Assembly (NCBI GenBank): GCA_900316975.1
Contig: ONFA01000013.1
Span: forward strand, 32,909 to 96,908
Reading direction: 5' to 3'
DNA: 64,000 nucleotides
Origin: an uncultured Prevotellaceae bacterium
GTDB taxonomy: Bacteria > Bacteroidota > Bacteroidia > Bacteroidales > Bacteroidaceae
A program made the position numbers and the translations under genes. The notes beneath the pieces are model-generated. The model saw nothing but the letters and a program-made list of their open reading frames with translations, was not told where the DNA came from and did not search any database. Positions 27,330-35,250 of this stretch are shown here, piece by piece; the stretch's first letter is position 1, and each line of letters begins with the position of its first letter.

Positions 27330-28805
27330 ATGAAAAAGTTTCAATTCATTTCAGCACTGGTGATGGTTGTGCTGGCATTGTGCTCGTGTACGAACACTGA
27401 TTATCAGAATGTGATACCTGCCAACGCTTCATTGGTGGTGAAAGTGGACATGAAGTCCATCGCAGAGAAGTCCGACTTTAAGAACTCGAAGTGGATGAAG
27501 GAACTGGATGGTTCTCTGGGTGCTGTAGTGAGTGGTAAGGACATGAAGAGCGTGAAAGAATATGTAGCCGACCCGATGAAGATAGGCATAGACTTTAGCA
27601 TGCCACTCTACTTCTTCATGATGGCCGACGAGACGATGGGTATGACCATGAAGGTGAGTGACGAAGACCATGTGAAGGATTTCCTCTTGTTGCTTAACAA
27701 GCAGGGCTTGGCATCTAAACCCCAAGAAAAGGATCATTGGATGTGTGGAACATTAATTGACGACATCTATTATTCCTATGACGGAACCACCTTCCTGATG
27801 TTGGCTTCGATGAAGGGGAAAAACACTACCATCAGCCGTATGGCTCGCGAACTGACGGCCTTGAAAGAAAGCGACAGTTTCGTTAGCACAGAGGCTTTCG
27901 GCCGTCTGAACGAAGAGGAGAAGGATGTGGTAATGTATGTCATGTCAGCCCAAATGATCGAAAGCCTGAAGATGGCAGGAGGGGTGCTTCCTTCTTCTGT
28001 ATATAAAGATGTGGAGGCTTTGGCGAGTCTCGATTTTGCTCAAGGCGAGGCAAGAATCATGGGTAAGTTGTTTGCCAAAACAAAGGATGCGCAGCATCTG
28101 ATAGATGAAGCTAATGCCAACCTGAAGAAGATGAATGGCCGTTATCTTGACAAAGTCTCAGATGATGCTGCTATATGGATAGGGGCAGGTGTGAAAGGAG
28201 AGTGGCTACTTGAAAAAATCAAAGAGAACAAAGAACTGAAGACCATGTTGTTTGCCACGGAACGTGCTGTGGATGTGGAGCAGATGCTGAAGGCGATGGA
28301 TGGAGATGTTTCGTTGGAATTGCCCTTGCTCGATACGGAGAAGGTGGATTACGTGCTCCAGGCTGAGTTAAACAACACCGATTTCCTGGCCGATGTGAAT
28401 GACTGGAAGCTGAGTCAGAAAGATTATGGCATCGAGATGAAAGAACTGGAGCCGCAGCAATATCAACTCATGCTCGACGGGCAGACTTACCGTTGGGGTG
28501 TGCGTGACAAAGATCTTTACTGGGCAACTCCTCGAGCCGTAGAACATGCGGAGAACTCGGCAGATGCCAAACTCAAGGCCTACAGGGAACAAATTGAAGA
28601 CAGCCGCCTGTTTTTGTTTGTTGACTGGGCCAAACTCGCCAAGGGCTTGAGTCAGTCGTCAAATGTAGCACTTGTCATGCAGATGTGGGACGGCTTCTTC
28701 AAAATCGATGCACTCTATTGGAAACTCTCGTCGGTAGAAGAGGGCGTGGTTGTAATAGAATCGAAAAACAAGAATGAAAATTTCTTGAAACAAATACTTC
28801 AATGA
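27330..28805 (+). CDS. DUF4836 family lipoprotein
   Basis: This 491-aa protein has a lipoprotein signal ending LALCSCT (Cys19). It matches the Bacteroidetes DUF4836 family, with the conserved opening NVIPANASLVVKVDMKSIA and DPMKIGIDF. Two related halves are apparent (SVKEYVADPMKIGIDF and the later LLDTEKVDYVLQAELNN region), but no catalytic motif is seen. The function of the family is unknown. Its stop overlaps the ABC ATPase start by 4 nt, linking it to the export-type transporter downstream. Confidence 0.85.
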   Translation: MKKFQFISALVMVVLALCSCTNTDYQNVIPANASLVVKVDMKSIAEKSDFKNSKWMKELDGSLGAVVSGKDMKSVKEYVADPMKIGIDFSMPLYFFMMADETMGMTMKVSDEDHVKDFLLLLNKQGLASKPQEKDHWMCGTLIDDIYYSYDGTTFLMLASMKGKNTTISRMARELTALKESDSFVSTEAFGRLNEEEKDVVMYVMSAQMIESLKMAGGVLPSSVYKDVEALASLDFAQGEARIMGKLFAKTKDAQHLIDEANANLKKMNGRYLDKVSDDAAIWIGAGVKGEWLLEKIKENKELKTMLFATERAVDVEQMLKAMDGDVSLELPLLDTEKVDYVLQAELNNTDFLADVNDWKLSQKDYGIEMKELEPQQYQLMLDGQTYRWGVRDKDLYWATPRAVEHAENSADAKLKAYREQIEDSRLFLFVDWAKLAKGLSQSSNVALVMQMWDGFFKIDALYWKLSSVEEGVVVIESKNKNENFLKQILQ

Positions 28806-29446
28806 ATAAGATACAACTGATTGATACCCTTCCGAATGTGTTTTTGAGTCGTTCTGATATCATGAGCGACATCTGGCAACAGAAGGTGACGTTCGAGAAA
28901 GGCGGACTCTATTTGGTTGAGGCCAATTCGGGCACAGGCAAGTCGTCGTTGTGCAGCTACATCTTTGGCTATCGTCATGACTATCAGGGGCAGATCCTTT
29001 TCGATGGCGAAGACATCAGCCAATATGCTGTGGGCAAGTGGACTGAAATCCGCAAACGCCACATTGCCCTCTTGTGGCAAGAACTGCGTCTGTTTCCCGA
29101 ACTGACGGCATGGGAGAATGTACAAATAAAGAATAAGCTGACGGGCTTCCAGAAGAAAAAGCAAATCGAGGAGTGGTTTGAGATGTTGGGCATTACCGAC
29201 AAGCAGGATGCTAAAGTGGGGCGGATGTCCTTTGGACAGCAGCAGCGAGTGGCTCTCATTCGTGCCCTATGCCAACCTTTCGATTTCCTTTTCGTCGATG
29301 AACCCATCAGTCACCTCGACGACACCAACTCCGAAATCATGGGACGTATCATGACCGCAGAAGCCAAGCGGCAGGGAGCGGGCATCATCGCCACGAGCAT
29401 AGGTAAACACATGGAACTGCCCTACGAGCAAGTGTTTAAATTATAA
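28802..29446 (+). CDS. ABC transporter ATP-binding protein with atypical motifs
   Basis: This 214-aa protein resembles LolD/MacB-type ATPases. Walker A is ANSGTGKSS (about 41-49), with Ala in place of the usual first Gly. The signature is MSFGQQQRVAL, Walker B is FLFVDEPIS and the D-loop is HLDD. The usual H-loop histidine is missing: after Walker B the sequence is IIATSIGKH instead of VTHD. A Q-loop is seen in LLWQELRL. The partner is the downstream permease, 15 nt later. Conventional ATPase turnover is therefore uncertain; a slow or regulatory ATPase is possible. Confidence 0.85.
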   Translation: MNKIQLIDTLPNVFLSRSDIMSDIWQQKVTFEKGGLYLVEANSGTGKSSLCSYIFGYRHDYQGQILFDGEDISQYAVGKWTEIRKRHIALLWQELRLFPELTAWENVQIKNKLTGFQKKKQIEEWFEMLGITDKQDAKVGRMSFGQQQRVALIRALCQPFDFLFVDEPISHLDDTNSEIMGRIMTAEAKRQGAGIIATSIGKHMELPYEQVFKL

Positions 29447-29461
29447 ATGATTGGGTAGAAG

Positions 29462-30661
29462 ATGAATTTAGTTTGGAAACTTTTAAGGCAGCACATCAGC
29501 ATCCCGCAATTCGTTGGCTTTTTCTTTGCCAACTTGGTAGGGGTAGCCATCATCCTGTTAGGTGTGCAGTTTTACAACGACTATAAGGCACTCGACAGCG
29601 AGGACAGTTTTATGAAGGCTGACTATCTGATTATCAACAAGAAGATTGGTGCATTGTCAGGTTTAACAGGTGCCCAGAGCACCTTCAGTCAGACCGACAT
29701 TGACAACTTGGCGGCCGAAGATTTTGTGGAGCGCATGGGAGCTTTTACGCCCAGTTCTTTCAATGTGCGCGCCAGGTTCAATGTAGAGGGCTTCGTCAGT
29801 TTCTCCACCGAGATGTTCTTCGAGAGCGTCCCCGACGACTTTGTTGATGTGGAGAGCGATGCGTGGCACTATAGGGAGGGCAGCAGTGACATCCCCATCA
29901 TCCTGCCCAAGAACTACCTCGACCTCTACAATTTCGGTTATGCGCAGGGCAAGGGCTTGCCGAAACTTAGTGAAGGCATTTTGGGTGCGATGAAGTTGCA
30001 GATACAAATTGAAGGCAACGGAGGACATGGCGATTTCGATGGCCGCATTGTCGGTTTCTCGTCGCGCCTCAACACCATCCTTGTGCCAGAGCAGTTCATG
30101 CAGTGGGCCAATCAGCAATATGCCAACGGCGACGAAGCCAAAGAACCCACACGCCTCATTGTAGAGGTGAATAACCCCACCGATGAGCGCATTACAAGCT
30201 ACTTGCAAGCGCACGACTATGAAACCGACGAGGACAAGCTCGATGCCTCGAAGACCACCTACATTCTGCGCATCATTGTCAGCATTGTCATGGCGGTAGG
30301 CATTGTCATCAGCATCCTTTCCATCTACATCCTGATGCTCAGCGTCTTCCTCTTAGTGCAGAAGAACAGCACCAAACTTGAAAACCTTCTCCTCATCGGC
30401 TATTCACCAACCAAGGTGTCTTTCCCCTATCAGGCATTGACCGTGGGACTGAACGCGCTTGTACTCCTTCTTGCTGTGGCAGTCATGTTGGTGGTCAGAA
30501 GCATCTATCTGGAGATGTTCCAAAACTTCTTCCCCGACCTCGAAGTGCCAGGCATCTTGCCAACCCTCTGTGTAGGTGTGTTGTTGTTAGTAATGGTGAG
30601 CATTTTCAACATCATCGCTGTCTATGGTAAGGTGATGAGCATTTGGAAAAGAAAAGACTAA
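29462..30661 (+). CDS. FtsX/MacB-like ABC transporter permease
   Basis: This 399-aa membrane protein has one N-terminal helix (about 15-36: FVGFFFANLVGVAIILLGV) and a large periplasmic domain (about 40-255). Three C-terminal helices follow (LRIIVSIVMAVGIVISIL, ALTVGLNALVLLLAVAVMLVV, ILPTLCVGVLLLVMVSIF). This 1+3 topology is that of FtsX/MacB/LolCE-type mechanotransmission permeases. It likely pairs with the ATPase upstream. Substrate unknown; a lipoprotein or envelope role fits its neighbourhood with the DUF4836 lipoprotein. Confidence 0.85.
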   Translation: MNLVWKLLRQHISIPQFVGFFFANLVGVAIILLGVQFYNDYKALDSEDSFMKADYLIINKKIGALSGLTGAQSTFSQTDIDNLAAEDFVERMGAFTPSSFNVRARFNVEGFVSFSTEMFFESVPDDFVDVESDAWHYREGSSDIPIILPKNYLDLYNFGYAQGKGLPKLSEGILGAMKLQIQIEGNGGHGDFDGRIVGFSSRLNTILVPEQFMQWANQQYANGDEAKEPTRLIVEVNNPTDERITSYLQAHDYETDEDKLDASKTTYILRIIVSIVMAVGIVISILSIYILMLSVFLLVQKNSTKLENLLLIGYSPTKVSFPYQALTVGLNALVLLLAVAVMLVVRSIYLEMFQNFFPDLEVPGILPTLCVGVLLLVMVSIFNIIAVYGKVMSIWKRKD

Positions 30662-30664
30662 TCT

Positions 30665-32188
30665 ATGCAAGTGATATCCGATTTATATCAACAGTTGACA
30701 GGACATGAGCCTCAATGCATTCTTCCTCTGGTAGGTGCAGGCAGCAATCGCCGGTATTTCCGTGTGCAGGACGATGACAAGACGCTCATAGCAGTCATCG
30801 GCACCAATCAGGAAGAAAACGAAGCGTTCATTGATTTGTCACAGCGATTCACACAGGGCAACCTGCCTGTTCCTGCTGTGTTGGCAGTGTCAGATGACCA
30901 CATGGTGTATCTGCAAGAAGACTGTGGCGACCTCTCTCTCTATGCACAGATGGCGCGCCATCGTCAGGAAAGTGGCATCTTCGACAAAGTTGCTCTCGAT
31001 GCCTTGAAAGCAACCATCCGCGAGTTGCCCCGTTTCCAGTTCTTGCCTATTGTCAGCCACACGGCACAAGAGTTCTTCACCCGTTGCTATCCACAGCAGG
31101 AAATGGACAGGACGAGTGTCATGTTCGACCTCAACTACTTCAAGTATTGTTTCCTCAAACTTCGTGGCATCGAGTTCAATGAGTTCAAACTGCAGCAAGA
31201 CTTCGAACGCTTGGCAGATGACCTCTTGGCAGACCACGAAGACACCTTCCTCTATCGCGATTTCCAATCACGCAACGTCATGCTGAAAGACGGAACACCC
31301 TATTTCATCGACTTTCAGGGAGGTCGCCGAGGTCCCATCTATTACGATGTGGCTTCCTTCCTTTGGCAGTCCTCAGCCAAGTTCTCCGACGAGGTTCGTG
31401 ACTTGCTGATTGATGACTATTTGTCAGCATTGCAACCATACAAATCAGTGTCAAAGCAAGCCTTCATGCAGCGTTTGCATCTCTTCGTCCTTTTCCGCAT
31501 CCTGCAAGTGCTTGGAGCCTACGGCTACCGAGGGTTGTGGGAAAAGAAGGGATACTTCATCAACAGCATCCCACTCGCCATCCGCAATTTGCAGCAAGAA
31601 CTTGCCTTGGGCACCAGCAACGCTTATCCCTATCTGGAGGAAGTCGCTCAAACCCTCATCGTTCAAAACGAGCAGGAAGAAAAGAGTAGGGCAGCCGAAG
31701 CCGCCAAGAAAGAAAAGGTGGCGACTTATTTGGGTAAAGACTCGACTTATCTTTCCGAAAAGAAAGCCCCTCTCATCGTCCGTGTCTTCTCCTTCTCTTT
31801 CAAAAAGGGCATTCCAGCCGACGAATCGGGCAACGGAGGAGGTTACGTCTTCGACTGCCGCAGCACCCACAATCCAGGTCGCTACGACGAATACAAACCC
31901 CTCACAGGGCTCGACCAACCCGTCATCGACTTTCTCGAAACCGATGGCGAAATCCTCACCTTTCTCGACAGCGTTTACAAAATCGTCGATTTCCATGTGG
32001 CACGTTTCATTGAGCGTGGCTTCACCAATCTGCAAATCTCCTTTGGTTGCACAGGCGGTCGTCACCGTTCCGTCTATTCAGCCCAACACGTGGCAGAACA
32101 CATCCATCAGAAGTTCGGCGTAGAAGTCCACATCTGCCATCGCGAACAAAACACTACTCAACTCCTAACCCTCAACTCTCAACCCTAA
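30665..32188 (+). CDS. AmgK-like sugar kinase fused to a RapZ C-terminal domain
   Basis: This 507-aa protein joins two families. Residues 1-335 are an APH-fold kinase whose catalytic loop YRDFQSRNVM (D199, N204) and metal-binding IDFQGGRRGP (D216) match AmgK, the anomeric MurNAc/GlcNAc kinase of Pseudomonas cell-wall recycling. A charged linker (about 335-365) leads to residues 366-495. These match the RapZ C-terminal domain: FDCRSTHNPGRY, KPLTGLDQPVIDFL and GCTGGRHRSVY (461-471). In E. coli that domain binds GlcN6P and partners. The RapZ P-loop domain is absent. The last residues (QLLTLNSQP) come from the repeat array. murU follows 12 nt later. Kinase substrate is inferred from family and context. 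Confidence 0.88.
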   Translation: MQVISDLYQQLTGHEPQCILPLVGAGSNRRYFRVQDDDKTLIAVIGTNQEENEAFIDLSQRFTQGNLPVPAVLAVSDDHMVYLQEDCGDLSLYAQMARHRQESGIFDKVALDALKATIRELPRFQFLPIVSHTAQEFFTRCYPQQEMDRTSVMFDLNYFKYCFLKLRGIEFNEFKLQQDFERLADDLLADHEDTFLYRDFQSRNVMLKDGTPYFIDFQGGRRGPIYYDVASFLWQSSAKFSDEVRDLLIDDYLSALQPYKSVSKQAFMQRLHLFVLFRILQVLGAYGYRGLWEKKGYFINSIPLAIRNLQQELALGTSNAYPYLEEVAQTLIVQNEQEEKSRAAEAAKKEKVATYLGKDSTYLSEKKAPLIVRVFSFSFKKGIPADESGNGGGYVFDCRSTHNPGRYDEYKPLTGLDQPVIDFLETDGEILTFLDSVYKIVDFHVARFIERGFTNLQISFGCTGGRHRSVYSAQHVAEHIHQKFGVEVHICHREQNTTQLLTLNSQP

Positions 32189-32199
32189 ACCCTCAACTC
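32156..32199. repeat. CAACTCT/CAACCCT array at the end of the AmgK-RapZ gene
   Basis: Units ACTCCTAACC, CTCAACTCTC and AACCCTAAACC cover the last coding residues of the fusion gene and run to the murU start. Confidence 0.8.
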
Positions 32200-32200
32200 C

Positions 32201-32950
32201 ATGAACGCACTCATCTTTGCAGCCGGTCTCGGCACTCGTCTCAAACCCCTTACCGACACCATGCCTAAAGCAATGGTGCCCATCCACGGCAAGCCTCTCG
32301 TGCAAATCCTCATCGAGAAATTGAAAACCATCGGTGTTGACCATATCGTCATCAACGTGCATCATTTTGCCCAGCAAATCATCGACTTCGTCGAAGCCAG
32401 CAACCATTTCGGCATCGACATCCAGTTTAGCGACGAAACCGACATGCTCCTCGAAACGGGTGGGGGACTAAAGAAAGCCGCATGCCTCTTTCCCAATGCT
32501 GACCCCATTCTCGTTCACAACGTCGATATTCTTTCCAATGCCGACCTTCTCTCCCTCTATAACACCGCCACTGCAACCACCCTCCTCGTGTCTGACCGTA
32601 AGACACAGCGCTATCTGCTATTCGACGCCGATGAATGCCTGGTTGGGTGGGTCAACATGGCCACAGGACAAGTGAAGTCCCCCCATCCTGAATTGTTGGA
32701 GCATGATGGCGACAGCACCTATTTTCAGCAGCATTCAGCACTAAAGAAGCATGCTTTTGCAGGTATTCAAGTCTTCTTTCCTTCCCTTCTACCATTCATG
32801 AACACTTGGCAAGGTAAGTTCTCCATCATCGACTTCTACCTCTCCATCTGTGACAAAGTTCCCATCCATTGTCATTTCGACCCACAACTCCAACTGCTCG
32901 ATGTGGGCAAACTCGACACGATTGCGAAAGCGGAAGAGTGGTTCCAATAA
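32201..32950 (+). CDS. murU: MurU-like sugar-1-phosphate nucleotidyltransferase
   Basis: This 249-aa protein has the nucleotidyltransferase signature FAAGLGTRLKPLTDTMPKAMVPI at its N-terminus and HNVDILSN as the metal-binding region. It most resembles MurU (MurNAc-1-P uridylyltransferase), the step after AmgK, giving UDP-MurNAc and bypassing de novo synthesis and the fosfomycin-sensitive MurA step. Other close enzymes use mannose or GlcNAc 1-phosphate, so the acceptor is inferred from the adjacent AmgK-like kinase. It ends in a clear terminator. Confidence 0.82.
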   Translation: MNALIFAAGLGTRLKPLTDTMPKAMVPIHGKPLVQILIEKLKTIGVDHIVINVHHFAQQIIDFVEASNHFGIDIQFSDETDMLLETGGGLKKAACLFPNADPILVHNVDILSNADLLSLYNTATATTLLVSDRKTQRYLLFDADECLVGWVNMATGQVKSPHPELLEHDGDSTYFQQHSALKKHAFAGIQVFFPSLLPFMNTWQGKFSIIDFYLSICDKVPIHCHFDPQLQLLDVGKLDTIAKAEEWFQ

Positions 32951-32955
32951 GAAAA

Positions 32956-32989
32956 GGAGGCTAAGCATAAAAACTTAGCCTCCCTTTTT
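32956..32989 (+). terminator. Intrinsic terminator after murU
   Basis: Arms GGAGGCTAAG (32956-32965) and CTTAGCCTCC (32974-32983) with an 8-nt loop are followed by six Ts. It may also serve the convergent STAS gene. Confidence 0.85.
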
Positions 32990-33012
32990 TCATACTTCTC
33001 TCTTCGTATTCT

Positions 33013-33315
33013 TTATTTGAATTCAAACAAGTTGATGAAGCCCGTCATCGTGAACACCTGGCGCAACTCGTTGTTGAGCCCCTGGATATACACGTGCTTG
33101 CCGCTTGCCTTGGCACTTTTTAGGATGCTGAGGAAGATGCGCAAGCCGCTGGAGGAAATGTATTCCAGTTTGTTGCAGTCGAGGATGATGTCACTCTTCA
33201 CATTGTCCATGACGGGTTGCACATCCACTTGTACTTGTGAGGAAGCCGACGTGTCAAGACGGCCCTCGAAATAGACAACGTGGTTGTTGTTCTCTTCTTT
33301 AATTGTCGTTTTCAT
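33013..33315 (-). CDS. STAS-domain anti-sigma factor antagonist (RsbV/SpoIIAA type)
   Basis: This 100-aa protein is a single STAS domain: EGRLDTSASSQVQ, IILDCNKLEYISSSGLRIF and MTGFINLFEF. The phosphorylatable serine of the family lies in YISSSGLR (Ser 54-56). In the partner-switching scheme the dephosphorylated form binds an RsbW-like kinase and releases its target. The kinase-phosphatase fusion is three genes upstream in the same direction (35230-37596), with an SLC13 transporter in between. No sigma factor is encoded here. A near-consensus -7 box (TAGTTTTA) lies upstream. Confidence 0.92.
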   Translation of the reverse strand: MKTTIKEENNNHVVYFEGRLDTSASSQVQVDVQPVMDNVKSDIILDCNKLEYISSSGLRIFLSILKSAKASGKHVYIQGLNNELRQVFTMTGFINLFEFK

Positions 33316-33415
33316 AATTACTTCTTTTGTTTAATGATTATTATTGATAAAACTAAATTTTTTTAACCTTAACCCTAACGTTCATTTGTCATTTAGCGCA
33401 GCGCCTTCCTCATTC

Positions 33416-35200
33416 TCAGAGAGAATAAATGAGGTTGACCACGAGCAGGTTGACCGCAAGGATGATGAAGTTCATCCAGATGCCAATCTTCAGGAAGTCA
33501 GAGAAACGGTAGCCACCAGGACCATAGACAAGCATATGAGTAGGTGAGCCGATAGGAGTGGCAAAACTGCTCGATACCGCAATCATCAACGAGATGATGA
33601 AGGGGAGAGGATTGACACCCATTGACACCGCTGCTTGATAGACAATCGGGTAGAAGATGGCACCAGCGGCAGTGTTGGAGATAAATTCGGTGAGGAATGT
33701 GCTGGCAACACACATCATGGTCATCACCAAGAGGGGGTTGTCCCCACAGGCAGACATCATGCCATTTGCCATGGCTTCAGCAATACCCGTCTTCTGAATG
33801 GCTGTACCAATGACCACGCTACCTGCAAAAATCATCAGAATGTTCCAGTCGATGGCTTTCATTGCCTGCGTAGGTGTGCAGCAACGGAACACCAACATGG
33901 CAAAGGCTGCCAGCATGGCACTTTGCAGAAGTGGCATGATTTCAAGGCTTGACAGTACGATCATTGCCAGCATGATAAGGCTTGAAACCAATGTTTTGCT
34001 TCCTATGTTGGAAATTAACGAAGAGGATTCGAAAAATTGCAGTCCTCGTATTATTACAGTATTTTTCGCTCCTCGTGTACTTTCAATCAACAGCGAGTCA
34101 CCTGCGCGCAACTCGATGTCGCGTGGACTCTTTCTGATTCGTTCCCCCTGTCTTGCCACAGCCACCAATGTGAATTGGTAATCATGCTCCAGCGTTGTTT
34201 CCGACAAACGCTTTCCAGCCAATTCACATCCCTGCATGATATAAGCCGTGCGTAATAGGCGTTTCTTGTCAAGTTCGTCCACCGTGAACACAGGGTGATC
34301 TGCATTTACCAAACCGTGGCTTTTACGCAAGTTGAGAATTTCTTCCACACGTCCGGCAAATACCAGGCGGTCACCACCCATTAGGTATTCATCGGCAGGT
34401 ACAGGTGAAATGACTTCGCGGTCGAAGCGTATAATCTCAATCAATTGTCCACCTTCCACTGTATTCAGTTTTGCTTCCTCCACCGTTTCTCCGATATGGC
34501 GGCAGTCGGCTGGTATCAGAAGTTCCACAGTGTAATCTTCCGTATGCTCAAATGATTCGTCTGCACTGCGACGTTCTGGCAGTAACTTATGCATTGCCAG
34601 CACCGACAACACGCCCACAAACAGACAAGCCAAACCTGGTATCGTTGTTGCAAAGATATTCAAATGCTCTCCTGTGTCTGTAGCGTAAAGTCCCGATATA
34701 ATCAGGTTAGGAGGAGTTCCGACGAGGGTACACACACCACCAAGACCAGAAGCGTAACTCAATGGTATCAACAGTTTAGAAGGTGCCGTGTGCAGTTTCT
34801 TTGCCCATACCTTCACGATGCCTACAAAGAGTGCCACCACCGTTGTGTTGCTCAATATAGAACTGAGTGCTGCAACAGGCAACATCAGTCTGACCACTGC
34901 TGCCGAATAGTTCTTCGGTGTTCCCAGCAAGTAGCGGACAATCCATTGCAACACGCCCGTATGCACCAGTCCAGCCAACACAGCAAAAAGCACACCGATG
35001 ACCACCACAGAGCCCGATGAGAAGCCGCTCAGAGCCTCCTTCGTGTCCAGCACGCCAGTCAGTAGCAGAATGGCGATAACGCCCAAAAATGCAATATCCT
35101 CACGCAACTTCGTGAGAAGAAGAGTCGCAAACATACTCAGTACAGTGACGATAGTCACCCAAGCACCAAGATTTAATCCACAAAAAATAATATCTTCCAT
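33416..35200 (-). CDS. SLC13-family permease with two RCK_C (TrkA-C) domains
   Basis: This 594-aa transporter has about ten to twelve hydrophobic helices in two blocks (residues 10-195 and 400-594). They are separated by a cytoplasmic insert carrying two TrkA-C-like modules (about 210-380: DYTVELLIPADCRHIGETVEEAKL and AYIMQGCELAGKRLSETTL). The SLC13 hairpin signatures LSNTTVVALFVGI and VGTPPNLIISGL are present. Members carry sulfate or dicarboxylates with Na+. Substrate unknown. It lies between the SpoIIE/HATPase gene and the STAS gene, which suggests that switch may control it, or that RCK_C senses the same signal. Confidence 0.88.
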   Translation of the reverse strand: MEDIIFCGLNLGAWVTIVTVLSMFATLLLTKLREDIAFLGVIAILLLTGVLDTKEALSGFSSGSVVVIGVLFAVLAGLVHTGVLQWIVRYLLGTPKNYSAAVVRLMLPVAALSSILSNTTVVALFVGIVKVWAKKLHTAPSKLLIPLSYASGLGGVCTLVGTPPNLIISGLYATDTGEHLNIFATTIPGLACLFVGVLSVLAMHKLLPERRSADESFEHTEDYTVELLIPADCRHIGETVEEAKLNTVEGGQLIEIIRFDREVISPVPADEYLMGGDRLVFAGRVEEILNLRKSHGLVNADHPVFTVDELDKKRLLRTAYIMQGCELAGKRLSETTLEHDYQFTLVAVARQGERIRKSPRDIELRAGDSLLIESTRGAKNTVIIRGLQFFESSSLISNIGSKTLVSSLIMLAMIVLSSLEIMPLLQSAMLAAFAMLVFRCCTPTQAMKAIDWNILMIFAGSVVIGTAIQKTGIAEAMANGMMSACGDNPLLVMTMMCVASTFLTEFISNTAAGAIFYPIVYQAAVSMGVNPLPFIISLMIAVSSSFATPIGSPTHMLVYGPGGYRFSDFLKIGIWMNFIILAVNLLVVNLIYSL

Positions 35201-35206
35201 TTTTAT

Positions 35207-35250
35207 TCTAAACTCTAAACTCTAACCCCTTAACCCTCAACTCTCAACTT
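35207..35250. repeat. CTAAACTC/CTCAACTC array at the 3' end of the SpoIIE gene
   Basis: Units TCTAAAC, CTCTAACC, TTAACCC and TCAACTC fill the spacer to the SLC13 gene and continue into the last codons of the SpoIIE gene, giving the C-terminus RVEG. Confidence 0.8.

Noticed and set aside
30665..32188. Aminoglycoside phosphotransferase resistance gene
   Set aside because: The APH fold is shared, but the active-site segment, the RapZ-C fusion and the murU neighbour point to an amino-sugar kinase.
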